Shown piece after piece: positions 34,500-43,321 of a stretch of 64,000 nt of DNA. The notes beneath the pieces are model-generated. The model had not been told where the DNA came from. It saw nothing but the letters and a program-made list of their open reading frames with translations, and did no database searches. The position numbers and the translations under genes were made by a program. Within the stretch, counting starts at the first letter, position 1. Every line of letters begins with the position of its first letter. This DNA is from Lachnospiraceae bacterium (GTDB lineage Bacteria; Bacillota; Clostridia; Lachnospirales; Lachnospiraceae): the NCBI GenBank assembly GCA_028689585.1, contig JAQVCW010000023.1, positions 1 to 64,000 on the forward strand, written 5' to 3'.

Positions 34500-34703
34500 G
34501 GGGACGGTTCTGGCATTCGCAGGTATCCGCAGCAGCCAGAAGCTTTCCCCGCTGGCAGCAGCCAGAACCGTCCCCGCCGCCGCAGCCAGAAGCTTTCCCT
34601 GCTGGAACCGTCCCCGCTGGCCCCGGCCAGAATTGTCCCTGCTGGCAGCAGCCAGAACCGTCCCTGCTGGCCCCGCCTGCTGGCCCCAGCCAGAACCGTC
34701 CCC
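34500..34703 (+). repeat. Second cluster of GGGGACGGTTC/GAACCGTCCCC repeats
   Basis: One forward copy at 34500-34510 and inverted copies at 34565, 34605, 34655 (shortened) and 34693, plus a variant GAATTGTCCC at 34630. They are embedded in degenerate units of the form CAGCCAGAACCGTCCCCGCTGG. The same motif lies at 1713-1913. Frames through it encode only low-complexity Pro/Ala/Gly peptide and are not counted as genes. Confidence 0.82.
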
Positions 34704-34737
34704 GCTGCGGGCCGAACCTGCTGCGGGATATTGCCGG

Positions 34738-35520
34738 TTAATCCGCCCTGAGGTAATGCCTCATAGTCCGCAGCGCATTTTTTTCCAGCCGGCTGACCTG
34801 GGCCTGGGAGATGCCGATTTCATTTGCCACCTCCATCTGGGTTCGGCCATCAAAAAAGCGGAGCCTTACGATATGGGTTTCCCGTTCATTCAGACATTTC
34901 ATGGCGTCCTCGAGAGCCAGGGTTTCCACCCAGTTTTCCTCTTTGTTTTTCTTGTCACTGATCTGATCCATTACATAGAGCGTATCGCCGCCCTCGGTAT
35001 AGACAGGATCATACAGGCTGACGGGACTTTGAATTGCATCCATGGCAAATACAATATCCTCTTTTGCGATGCCGATTTCTTCTGCAATCTCATGAATAGT
35101 AGGCTCACGAAGATTTTTTTTGACATAATTTTCCTTGGCATAGATGGCCTTATAAGCGGTATCCCGAAGGGAACGGGAAACCCGGATTGAATTATTGTCC
35201 CGCAGATACCGCCTGATCTCGCCTAAGATCATGGGTACGGCATAGGTGCTGAACTTCACGCCAAGGCTTGTATCAAAATTATCAATGGCCTTCATCAGGC
35301 CGATGCAGCCGATCTGAAACAGATCGTCCGCATTTTCATTGCTGGCAGAAAAACGTTTGATGACACTGAGAACCAGCCTTAAATTACCATTAATGTACCG
35401 ATCACGGGCCTTGGTATCTCCCGCCTTTATTTTTGAAAATAAGGTTTCTTTTTCTTCGGCGGTGAGCACCGGTAGCTTTGAGGTATTGACACCGCATAAT
35501 TCCACTTTGTTCAATGGCAT
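34738..35520 (-). CDS. sigG: RNA polymerase sporulation-specific sigma factor SigG
   Basis: A 260-residue sigma-70 family protein whose N-terminus NKVELCGVNTSKLPVLT is a hallmark of SigG. Region 2 (RYINGNLRLVLSVIKRF, then DLFQIGCIGLMKAIDNF) and region 4 (RFFDGRTQMEVANEIGISQA) are intact. SigG drives late forespore gene expression, so the organism carries the endospore programme. AGGAGG lies upstream on the minus strand (near 35529). Confidence 0.96.
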   Translation of the reverse strand: MPLNKVELCGVNTSKLPVLTAEEKETLFSKIKAGDTKARDRYINGNLRLVLSVIKRFSASNENADDLFQIGCIGLMKAIDNFDTSLGVKFSTYAVPMILGEIRRYLRDNNSIRVSRSLRDTAYKAIYAKENYVKKNLREPTIHEIAEEIGIAKEDIVFAMDAIQSPVSLYDPVYTEGGDTLYVMDQISDKKNKEENWVETLALEDAMKCLNERETHIVRLRFFDGRTQMEVANEIGISQAQVSRLEKNALRTMRHYLRAD

Positions 35521-35657
35521 TTGAGAAATCCTCCTGTTTTGGTTCCTGTATTCGCTATTAAAATGATTCTCAGATTGAAATGGAAATATACGATTTTGAA
35601 AAAAATATAAAAAATAATAGCCCTTGACATAATGGTAATTCTACAGAATCGAAATGT

Positions 35658-35915
35658 TCAGAGACAGCTTTTTCGACAGTCTTCCTCCTTGATCCGGACC
35701 AGGATAATATCGTCTCCAATCTGTACAATACATTCCCAGGGAATTACAAATTCCGTATCTCTTCCCAGAAACCAGCACAGTCTGCCGGGCCCGGGAACGA
35801 TCAGGGCGATAATGGTTCCGGTCCGGCAGTCGATTTCCATATCGCTGATGCAGCCTAAGGACCGGCAACTGCAGATATTAATGACTTCTTTTTGTTTTAA
35901 TTCACACAGACGCAT
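35658..35915 (-). CDS. YlmC/YmxH family PRC-barrel sporulation protein
   Basis: An 85-residue PRC-barrel protein (MRLCELKQKEVINI start, then SLGCISDMEIDCRTG) of the YlmC/YmxH family, which in Clostridia is commonly next to sigG. The start at 35915 follows AAGGGG on the minus strand; the frame extends 20 codons further without a site. It precedes sigG in the same direction by about 140 bases and may be co-transcribed or have its own sporulation promoter. Confidence 0.85.
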   Translation of the reverse strand: MRLCELKQKEVINICSCRSLGCISDMEIDCRTGTIIALIVPGPGRLCWFLGRDTEFVIPWECIVQIGDDIILVRIKEEDCRKSCL

Positions 35916-36186
35916 CCCAAAACCCCTTAAGGCGCGGACTGTCCCACAGAGGACAGCGCGTATATTGGTTATCACAGCATATGCAGGGGGATGGGAATTT
36001 ATGAGTATGGCGATTCTTAATCATGCATGGAAAATGAGCGCAAAGTCTGGACAATAAAAGATAATTATAAGCTTGGAGATGATATATAAAATAAAGTATT
36101 GGCATTTGCATTTGGTCTGGCAGATATTAAATGTGTGATTCGTAACGTCAATACAACAATTTCCGACAAATGTCATCGAAATCGGA
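35916..36186. other. Divergent gap between ylmC and nrdR
   Basis: AT-rich non-coding sequence with one short hairpin, CTGTCC-CACAGA-GGACAG at about 35938-35955. I see no gene and no clear NrdR box. The minus-strand promoter of ylmC should lie in its left part. Confidence 0.4.
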
Positions 36187-36215
36187 TTGACAGCATTCAC
36201 TGGATTCGCTATACT
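36187..36215 (+). promoter_or_regulatory. Sigma-A promoter of nrdR
   Basis: Perfect TTGACA (36187-36192) and TATACT (36210-36215) are separated by 17 bases. Transcription should start near 36222, giving a leader of about 85 bases. Confidence 0.8.
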
Positions 36216-36306
36216 TTATGCAGAAGTATGGAGCAGTGTGTCAGCTCATTTGCTGATTCGGGAACGTCTCTGCGTTCTTGCTGCTGATGTTCGAGGAGGA
36301 GACAGT

Positions 36307-36756
36307 ATGAAGTGTCCGTTTTGCAATCAGGATAATACCAGAGTAGTGGATTCCAGGCCGGCCGATGATAATAATTCCATCCGCCGGAGACGTCTTTGTG
36401 ATGCATGTGGCAAACGGTTCACCACATACGAAAAAGTGGAGACGATACCGCTGGTGGTCATCAAAAAGGACCGTACCAGGGAACAGTACGACCGCAGCAA
36501 GATTGAGGCAGGTGTGATGCGGGCCTGCTACAAGCGGCCGATCCCGATACAGAAAATAAATGAGATGATCGATTCCGTGGAGACGGAGATCTTCAACCGG
36601 GAAGAACGGGAGATAGAGAGCAAGGATGTGGGAGAGATCGTGATGGACCATCTGAAAAATCTGGAGGCGGTAGCTTACGTCCGGTTTGCTTCCGTTTACC
36701 GGGAATTCAAAGATATCAATACCTTTATGGACGAATTAAAAAAGATATTGGAGTAA
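36307..36756 (+). CDS. nrdR: Transcriptional repressor NrdR
   Basis: A 149-residue NrdR. The N-terminal zinc ribbon is MKCPFC and CDACGKRFTTYE (C-x2-C pairs at 3/6 and 31/34), followed by an ATP-cone domain (VIKKDRTREQYDRSKIEAGV). NrdR senses ATP/dATP and represses ribonucleotide reductase genes. GGAGGAGA precedes the ATG at 36307. No nrd genes are in this window, so its targets lie elsewhere. Confidence 0.95.
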   Translation: MKCPFCNQDNTRVVDSRPADDNNSIRRRRLCDACGKRFTTYEKVETIPLVVIKKDRTREQYDRSKIEAGVMRACYKRPIPIQKINEMIDSVETEIFNREEREIESKDVGEIVMDHLKNLEAVAYVRFASVYREFKDINTFMDELKKILE

Positions 36757-36840
36757 CTTTTATTCCAGAGAAAATTCAGGAAAAGCTGTGGCGAAACAAG
36801 GTCTGTTTTTGCTCAGCTTTCTTTTGTGACAGGTGATAAA

Positions 36841-39800
36841 TTGAGAAAACGTGTAGAACAACTGTTAAATGGAAAATTTGAATATGAAACGCAGGCTCTG
36901 GTTTTGTCAGAGACCAGGATTGAGCTGACGGCAAAGGAAAATGAAGTGCTGCATGGCAGCTTTACGGCGGCGAATCCGGCGGATAAAAAAGTGAAGGGAT
37001 TTCTGTATTCTTCCAACCCCAGGGTGACCTTCGATCCCCTGGAATTTTACGGAATTGATAATAAGATATATTATCAGATCGATACCAGCGGCCTGGCGGA
37101 AGGGGAAAGTTCCGAAGGCTTTTTTACTCTCTGTACCGATCTGGGTGAATATGAAGTTCCCTATCTGGTGCGGATTGAAAAAAAGGAAAAAGAAATTGAT
37201 TTTTCCAAAGTGCTCACTTCGAAAGAACTGGCAGAATTAGCCAGACAGGATTTTCAGGAGGCATATCCGGTATTTCTCCAGGATTCCTTTGCAAAGGGAC
37301 TGGCCATGCGGGAGCCGGGGTATGTGCCGCTGTATGAGGGACTGAAGAATCCGGATTTTCATTATCAGAGCCTGGAAGAGTTTTTGGTCGGATGCGGAGA
37401 AAAGGAAGCAGTGGAGCTTTCACTGGAGACAGAGCAGATACAGTATAAGAATCTGGAGCAGTCTGTCAGGGAAAGTCTGACACTGCACAAAAGCAGTTGG
37501 GGATTTCTGCAGTTGGGGATTTCTTCCGATGCCAGATTCCTTCGTCTGGAGAAAAAATCGATGACCACAGATGAATTTGTGGGCAGCAGTTATTCTCTGG
37601 AGTATGTTGTGGACACCAATTTTCTTCATGCCGGCAAGAATTATGGGCGCATTACGATCCGGACCTGCTATCAGACACTTTACTATGAAGTGCTGGTGAT
37701 TAAAAAAGTGGAGAGCGAAGAAAAACGCCAGCATCATGTTCAGAAGATTATGCAGAAAAAGCTGGAGAATCTTTATGTCAGCTTCCGCTTGAAAAAAACG
37801 GATCTGCAGACCTGGATCGACCGGTCGGAAAATGTGCTGAACAGTTATCAGAGGGCTGGAGGGAGCAGTGTTTTTGCGGATTTATTCCGAATTCAGCTAT
37901 TATTTGCAGATGATAAGAAAACACGGGCATATAAGCTGCTGCAGGATCTGGAAAAGCAGCCCCACAGGCTGAATACGCCGGAAAGCTATGCATTTTATCT
38001 GTATCTGACTACATTCTTCAACCGGGAGATTTCTTATGTGGATCAGGTGGAAGCCAGGATAGAGCAGCTCTTTTTACAGAACCGGGATAACTGGAAGCTG
38101 CAGTGGATCCTTCTTTACCTGCAGGATCGGTTCCTGCGGGATGATGGTGCCAAGCTGGAGGCCATCGAAGAGCAGGTAAAATGCGGCTGCAGCAGTCAGA
38201 TCATGTATCTGGAGGCGTATCTGCTGGTCCGCAAGGATCCCTTTTTGCTGCGGAGGCTGGATGCTTTTGAACGAAAGTTTCTCTTTTTTGCAGCAAAGGA
38301 AAAGGTTCTGACGGCAGAGCTGGCCAGGCAGATCAGCAATCTGGCCCTGCACAGCCACGAATTTAACCGGATTCTGTATGAGATCCTTCAGGCCTGTTAT
38401 GAGGTATATCCTTCCGCAGAGCTGGTGAAGGCGATCTGCATGCTCCTGATGAATGGAGATAAGAAGGAGCCGGAGCATTTTGCCTGGTACGAACTTGGCA
38501 TACAGTATGAACTGCGTGTGACAGGGCTTTATGAATATTATATGGAAGCGATGGAGCAGTGCAGCATGGAAAAAATGCCCCAGATCATCCGTATGTACTT
38601 TGTATACAACAATACACTGGATTACCGCAAGCGCGCGAAAATCTACCGCAGCGTGGCGGAGAACAGAGAAAGCGATCCGCAGATTTACCGCAACTACAGA
38701 GGGATGGTAGAGCGCTTCACCATTGAACAGTTGAGTATGGGGCGGATCAGCGGAGATCTGGCGGTTTTGTATGATACCTATCTGTCACGCCAGATTCTGA
38801 CCAAATCCCTGGCAGAGCGGCTGGTGAGGACGCTGTTTACGTTTGAGATTACCTGCAAAAATCCGGAGATCCAATCGGTGGCGGTGGTTCATGCCCACCG
38901 GAAGGAAGAACAGGTGGTTCCGCTGAATAAGGGCAAGGCCCTGGTGCAAATCTATACGGAGAATGCCCGCATTTTCCTTCTGGATGGAGAAGGAAACCGC
39001 TATGTGTCTCCGTCTCTTTACATGGCAGAACGCTTTATGGATAATCCAAGGCTGCTGGAGTACTGCAAAGAGCTGGTGCCGGAGCATCCGGGACTGGTGC
39101 TGTACATCTGTGAAACATGCACGGACAGCACCAGTGTAACGGAGCAGTCTCTTCCCTATCTGAAGCGGGCCAGTGAGATGGAAACTCTGAAAGAGGAATA
39201 CAAGGAAAAACTGCGCAAATGGATTTTGAGCTATTATATGGAGCATCCAAAGGATGATACGCTGTTCCAGTATCTGAAGGGAATTTCTTATACTCCGTTT
39301 ATCCGGGCGGATAAGAGAGCGCTGATGTCCCTGCTGACGCAGGAAGGGATGTACGAAGAAGCATTTATGCTCCTGGAGATGTATGGTTCCGAACAGGTGC
39401 CGCTGCTGCATCTGGTCCGCATCTGCAGTCAGACCGTGCTTGCCAGAGAGTATGAAGAAAATCAGGTGCTGCTTTCTTACTGCTTCCAGTGTTTTGGATA
39501 TGGAAAATATGGGGATAATATCCTGAATTATCTTCTGATGTACTATGACGGTCCCATCGAAGACATGAAACGGCTGTGGAGCGCAGGGCATCAGTTTGAG
39601 CTGGATACCATGCTGCTGGAAGAAAAGATACTGAGCCTTCTTTTATTTACCAGAACCGGATCCTACGGGACGGAGGCCATCTTTATCTCCTATCAGCACA
39701 AGCTTGGCAGAAAGAAAATCTGCAGGGCGTATCTGATCCTGCGGGCATATGAATACTTTATCCGGGGACTGCCGGTAAATGAAGTCCTGTTCACATTTCT

Positions 39801-40380
39801 GGAACATGGCTATCAGAATGGGGCCGATCTGGAGGATGTGTGCAAGCTGGCTCTGCTGCAGCATTATTCCGGTCTGATTGAGTTAAAAGGCAGGCAGGAG
39901 GAGAATGCAGAGCGTCTTCTGCAGGAATACAACGGGAAAAATATGAGGTTCGCTTTTTATCAGAAGTTCCCTCCTCATCTTCAGCTTCCCTACCAGCTTC
40001 TGGATAAGGTCTTTGTGGAGTATGTGGGAAATCCCGACAATACCGTGCTTTTGTACTACCGGATGAAGGGCAGACAGGAAGAATACAGCTCTGAACGGAT
40101 GCTAAACTGCTTTGAGGGGATTTATGTGAAAGAATTTGTGCTGTTCTATGGAGAAGAACTGGAGTGCTACACAGAAGAGACCTGTGGCAGTCAGGTGAAA
40201 AAATCAGACCGCCGGGTTCTGACCAGCAAGGCGCAGCTTGGAGACGGAAACAGCCGCTTTGAACTGCTGAACCGTATTTCTCTGGCACAGCAGCAGAGGG
40301 ATGAAGAGAAGATAAGGACGGAGCTGGAGACCTGGAGGCAGTTGGAATATCTGGCCAAAGAAGTGTTTACATTGATTTAG
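36841..40380 (+). CDS. DUF5717 family large protein (TPR-like helical repeats)
   Basis: A protein of about 1179 residues, recognised as the DUF5717 type that I know mainly from Lachnospiraceae. The first 300 residues look beta-rich with two similar domains (FTAANPADKKVKGFLYSS and later TLHKSSWGFLQLGISSD), while the remainder is mostly helical with TPR-like character. No membrane segment or signal is seen. The TTG at 36841 with AGGTGA just upstream gives a start M-R-K-R-V-E; a GTG at 36826 is the alternative. It is followed at 15 bases by DUF5716 and then a TPR-like gene, forming one operon. Function unknown. Confidence 0.8.
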   Translation: MRKRVEQLLNGKFEYETQALVLSETRIELTAKENEVLHGSFTAANPADKKVKGFLYSSNPRVTFDPLEFYGIDNKIYYQIDTSGLAEGESSEGFFTLCTDLGEYEVPYLVRIEKKEKEIDFSKVLTSKELAELARQDFQEAYPVFLQDSFAKGLAMREPGYVPLYEGLKNPDFHYQSLEEFLVGCGEKEAVELSLETEQIQYKNLEQSVRESLTLHKSSWGFLQLGISSDARFLRLEKKSMTTDEFVGSSYSLEYVVDTNFLHAGKNYGRITIRTCYQTLYYEVLVIKKVESEEKRQHHVQKIMQKKLENLYVSFRLKKTDLQTWIDRSENVLNSYQRAGGSSVFADLFRIQLLFADDKKTRAYKLLQDLEKQPHRLNTPESYAFYLYLTTFFNREISYVDQVEARIEQLFLQNRDNWKLQWILLYLQDRFLRDDGAKLEAIEEQVKCGCSSQIMYLEAYLLVRKDPFLLRRLDAFERKFLFFAAKEKVLTAELARQISNLALHSHEFNRILYEILQACYEVYPSAELVKAICMLLMNGDKKEPEHFAWYELGIQYELRVTGLYEYYMEAMEQCSMEKMPQIIRMYFVYNNTLDYRKRAKIYRSVAENRESDPQIYRNYRGMVERFTIEQLSMGRISGDLAVLYDTYLSRQILTKSLAERLVRTLFTFEITCKNPEIQSVAVVHAHRKEEQVVPLNKGKALVQIYTENARIFLLDGEGNRYVSPSLYMAERFMDNPRLLEYCKELVPEHPGLVLYICETCTDSTSVTEQSLPYLKRASEMETLKEEYKEKLRKWILSYYMEHPKDDTLFQYLKGISYTPFIRADKRALMSLLTQEGMYEEAFMLLEMYGSEQVPLLHLVRICSQTVLAREYEENQVLLSYCFQCFGYGKYGDNILNYLLMYYDGPIEDMKRLWSAGHQFELDTMLLEEKILSLLLFTRTGSYGTEAIFISYQHKLGRKKICRAYLILRAYEYFIRGLPVNEVLFTFLEHGYQNGADLEDVCKLALLQHYSGLIELKGRQEENAERLLQEYNGKNMRFAFYQKFPPHLQLPYQLLDKVFVEYVGNPDNTVLLYYRMKGRQEEYSSERMLNCFEGIYVKEFVLFYGEELECYTEETCGSQVKKSDRRVLTSKAQLGDGNSRFELLNRISLAQQQRDEEKIRTELETWRQLEYLAKEVFTLI

Positions 40381-40395
40381 AAAGCGGGGATTGCA

Positions 40396-41616
40396 ATGAT
40401 ACAGGAAAAATCAAATCTGGTCCTGGGAATTTCCATAGCGGAAGGCCACGCTCAGATCACCTATTTTAACAGTGCCATGAAAGAGCCCGCCACCGTCAGC
40501 ATTAGTGAAACAGAAGAGAATTTTATAATACCGATGCCGGAAGGGCTGTGGGAAGCTGTCTTAAAACGGCAGGCAGCAGTGAAGACAGAAGAAAAGTTTA
40601 TGCCCACAGAGGAGGCGCTGGCGGTATTTTTTCAGAAGTGTTTTGATCTGATGGCAGGCCAGGGAGAGATTAAGAAAGCGGGCATTATGGTGACTGTGCG
40701 CAGTCTCACAAAGAACTGGAGCGAGCTGATCCCAAATGCACTGATCCGCCTTGGCATAGAACGAAAAAATATCTTTCTTCAGGATTTTAAGTCCAGCTTC
40801 TATTACTATACCATCAATCAAAAAAAAGAATTATGGAATGGAGATGTGGCGCTGCTGGAATATGTGGATGAAACCATGATGGGCTTCGTGCTTCATGTGG
40901 ATAAGTCCACCCGGCCGGCGCTGGTGACGGTGGAAAAGGCCGGGGAGCAGCTCGTCAGTGAACGTATCCGGGATGGCAGAGAAGCAAAAGCCTGGGATAA
41001 AGAACGGGACCGTCTGCTGTTCGAACTGCTGAAAAAGGTATTTGAACGGAGAAATGTGACTACCAGCTATCTGGTGGGGGATTATTTTGACCGCGCCTGG
41101 GCGGAAAGGTCCTTTCAGTATCTTTGTATGCATCGTCATGCGTTTCAGGGAAAAAATCTGTTTACCAAGGGGGCCTGCTATGCGGCGATGGAACGTACCG
41201 GTATGCTGACACCCCAGGATCTGCTGTTTATGGGATCGGATATCATTCAGGAAAATATGGGGATGTACCTGCGCATCAGAGGAAAGCTGATGTATTACCC
41301 GATTGTGACTGCCGGGGTAAACTGGTATGAAGCCCATCACGTATGCGAATTGATACCGGATAAAGATACCAGAATCACCCTGATCACAAAGCCAATGACA
41401 GGAGGCCAGGAGGTATGTCATATCCTCCGGCTGAGGAAATTTCCGGACCGTCCGCCCAGAGCTTCCAGGCTGAAGCTGACCGTTTATTTCACTTCTGCCA
41501 GCAGGTGCTGCGTAGAAGTGGAGGATATGGGATTCGGGGGCTTCTACCGGGCCAGCGGTAAAAAATGGAAGAGGGAAATCCGCTTTCCGGAAGCGGGAGG
41601 AGACAGTGTCAAGTGA
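40396..41616 (+). CDS. DUF5716 family protein with degenerate actin/Hsp70-like fold
   Basis: A 406-residue protein of the DUF5716 type. Its layout resembles ASKHA (actin/Hsp70) ATPases: LVLGISIAEGHAQITYF near residue 9 in the phosphate-1 position, VALLEYVDETMMGFVLH in the phosphate-2 position, and YLVGDYFDRAW followed by FTKGACYAAM where Hsp70 has its adenosine loop. The residues that contact ATP are not well conserved, so it may be a pseudo-ATPase. It lies between the two helical-repeat proteins, which could act as its partners. Fold assignment is by eye. Confidence 0.72.
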   Translation: MIQEKSNLVLGISIAEGHAQITYFNSAMKEPATVSISETEENFIIPMPEGLWEAVLKRQAAVKTEEKFMPTEEALAVFFQKCFDLMAGQGEIKKAGIMVTVRSLTKNWSELIPNALIRLGIERKNIFLQDFKSSFYYYTINQKKELWNGDVALLEYVDETMMGFVLHVDKSTRPALVTVEKAGEQLVSERIRDGREAKAWDKERDRLLFELLKKVFERRNVTTSYLVGDYFDRAWAERSFQYLCMHRHAFQGKNLFTKGACYAAMERTGMLTPQDLLFMGSDIIQENMGMYLRIRGKLMYYPIVTAGVNWYEAHHVCELIPDKDTRITLITKPMTGGQEVCHILRLRKFPDRPPRASRLKLTVYFTSASRCCVEVEDMGFGGFYRASGKKWKREIRFPEAGGDSVK

Positions 41617-41684
41617 AGTACGAAGGTTGGGAGGGCCGTTGGAACAGGCCTCACAGCAAGAGCCGAAATGAGAGGTGAAGATCC

Positions 41685-42479
41685 ATGAGTTTTGATTTAT
41701 GCCAGGTAAAACAGGCGAAGAATCCTTATTATATAGAAAGCATCAGTACCAGCATTTATTCCATCGAGGAATTGTGCTTTTACCTGTATGAAAATATTTA
41801 CCTGATTGATTCCTCCATTGTGAACGAAAAACTCTGCGACTGGATCCGGGATGAACTGGGACTGAAAAAATTATACCGGCAGATGTATGACCAGTTGGAA
41901 AAACAGGAGAGCATTGGAAATTTTATTCTTCCCATTTTCAGAGAGATCGGTTATCTGTCTCTGGAGGAATTTCGAGGGCTGCAGGAAAAGATAAGCAGGC
42001 TGGAGGTACAGCCGGAGGATGCCAGACAGAAGCTGAAAGGGGACTATCTGGTGAAATGCGGAATGTACAGCAACGCGATGCACGAATATTATCAGATCCT
42101 GGGGAGAAAGGGGCCCGGCAATCTGGGCGCCCAGTTCTATGCGGAGATATGGAACAACCTGGGCTGCGCCTATGCAGGACTGTTTCTGTTTAAGGAGGCG
42201 TCCGTATGTTATTTCAAAGCATGGGAGCAGGTGCGGACAAAGGAAATGCTGCGAAAATATGTGAGTGCCCTCCCCCTGTATCTGTCGGAGGAAGAATACA
42301 AAAAGAAGCTGCAGGAGCTGGGAGCGGACAAATATCTGATCTCCAAAATCCAGGAATATAATTCTAAAGTGTGTGAACATGCCTCCGCAAAGAATGAACT
42401 GGAAGGAATGGACATGGAAAAACTTTCGGTTTATGTGGAAGAACTCCGGGAAAACTACCGGAGAGGAACGAAATGTTAG
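41685..42479 (+). CDS. Helical-repeat (TPR-like) protein of the DUF5717/5716 operon
   Basis: A 264-residue soluble, mostly helical protein. CFYLYENIYLIDSSIVNEKL near residue 30 and KGDYLVKCGMYSNAMHEYYQI with IWNNLGCAYAGLFLFKEASV suggest two TPR units between about 120 and 185. No catalytic motif is visible. It is the last gene of the three-gene operon of unknown function and may be a scaffold or adaptor. Confidence 0.75.
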   Translation: MSFDLCQVKQAKNPYYIESISTSIYSIEELCFYLYENIYLIDSSIVNEKLCDWIRDELGLKKLYRQMYDQLEKQESIGNFILPIFREIGYLSLEEFRGLQEKISRLEVQPEDARQKLKGDYLVKCGMYSNAMHEYYQILGRKGPGNLGAQFYAEIWNNLGCAYAGLFLFKEASVCYFKAWEQVRTKEMLRKYVSALPLYLSEEEYKKKLQELGADKYLISKIQEYNSKVCEHASAKNELEGMDMEKLSVYVEELRENYRRGTKC

Positions 42480-42591
42480 GCTTGCTTTCTGGAATGTTAT
42501 GGGCTATAATCTTCACGGGTATTATGAGTAACCTTGAAGAAAGTACAGATACCAATAAGTACAGACACTTAATAAAGAAAGGTGAATTCAG

Positions 42592-43296
42592 ATGGAAAAG
42601 AAAGAACTGCTATATGAAGGAAAAGCGAAAAAGGTATACACAACGGATGTGGAGGATGTTCTGATCGTCGATTACAAGGACGATGCGACTGCATTCAATG
42701 GCCTGAAAAAGGGAACCATTACCGGCAAAGGTGTTGTGAACAACCGTATGACGAATCGGGTATTTCAGCTTCTGGAAAAGGAAGGAGTACCGACTCATTT
42801 CGTAGAAGAACTGAGTGATCGGGAAACAGCAGTGAAAAGAGTGCAGATTGTACCGCTGGAGGTCATTATCCGTAATGTGGCAGCCGGCAGCTTCTCAAAG
42901 AGACTTGGAGTACCGGAGGGGACTGCATTCAAAGCACCAACCATCGAATTCAGCTATAAAAATGATGAACTTGGTGATCCGCTGATTAATGACTATTTTG
43001 CAATTGCACTGGATCTGGCAACCAGAGAAGAGATTGAGACGATTACAAAATATGCATTTAAGATCAATGAAGTTCTGAAAGCATATTTCATGCAGGCCAA
43101 CATCGAACTGATCGATTTCAAGATCGAATTCGGCCGTTACAAAGGACAGATTATCCTGGCGGATGAGACATCACCGGATACCTGCAGACTGTGGGATGCC
43201 ACCACACATGAAAAACTGGACAAAGACCGTTTCAGAAGAGACCTGGGCAGCGTAGAGGAAGCATACAACGAAGTATTCAAACGTCTCGGACTGTAA
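42592..43296 (+). CDS. purC: Phosphoribosylaminoimidazole-succinocarboxamide synthase
   Basis: A 234-residue SAICAR synthetase, the typical bacterial length. [13 protein letters not shown] at the start, [19 protein letters not shown] and [14 protein letters not shown] are the family signatures. It joins aspartate to CAIR in purine synthesis. It opens the purC-purF-purB-purA run; only 25 bases separate it from purF. Confidence 0.97.
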   Translation: MEKKELLYEGKAKKVYTTDVEDVLIVDYKDDATAFNGLKKGTITGKGVVNNRMTNRVFQLLEKEGVPTHFVEELSDRETAVKRVQIVPLEVIIRNVAAGSFSKRLGVPEGTAFKAPTIEFSYKNDELGDPLINDYFAIALDLATREEIETITKYAFKINEVLKAYFMQANIELIDFKIEFGRYKGQIILADETSPDTCRLWDATTHEKLDKDRFRRDLGSVEEAYNEVFKRLGL

Positions 43297-43321
43297 GAGC
43301 AGATTGACGGAAAGGCTTTAG

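Noticed and set aside
34412-34751. Pro/Ala-rich frames through the GAACCGTCCCC repeats
   Set aside because: They are a by-product of the repeat and have no family match.
42473-42664. 63-codon frame overlapping the end of the TPR-like gene and purC
   Set aside because: It has no good ribosome site and its second half is the purC start in another frame; the hydrophobic first part is not supported by a family.
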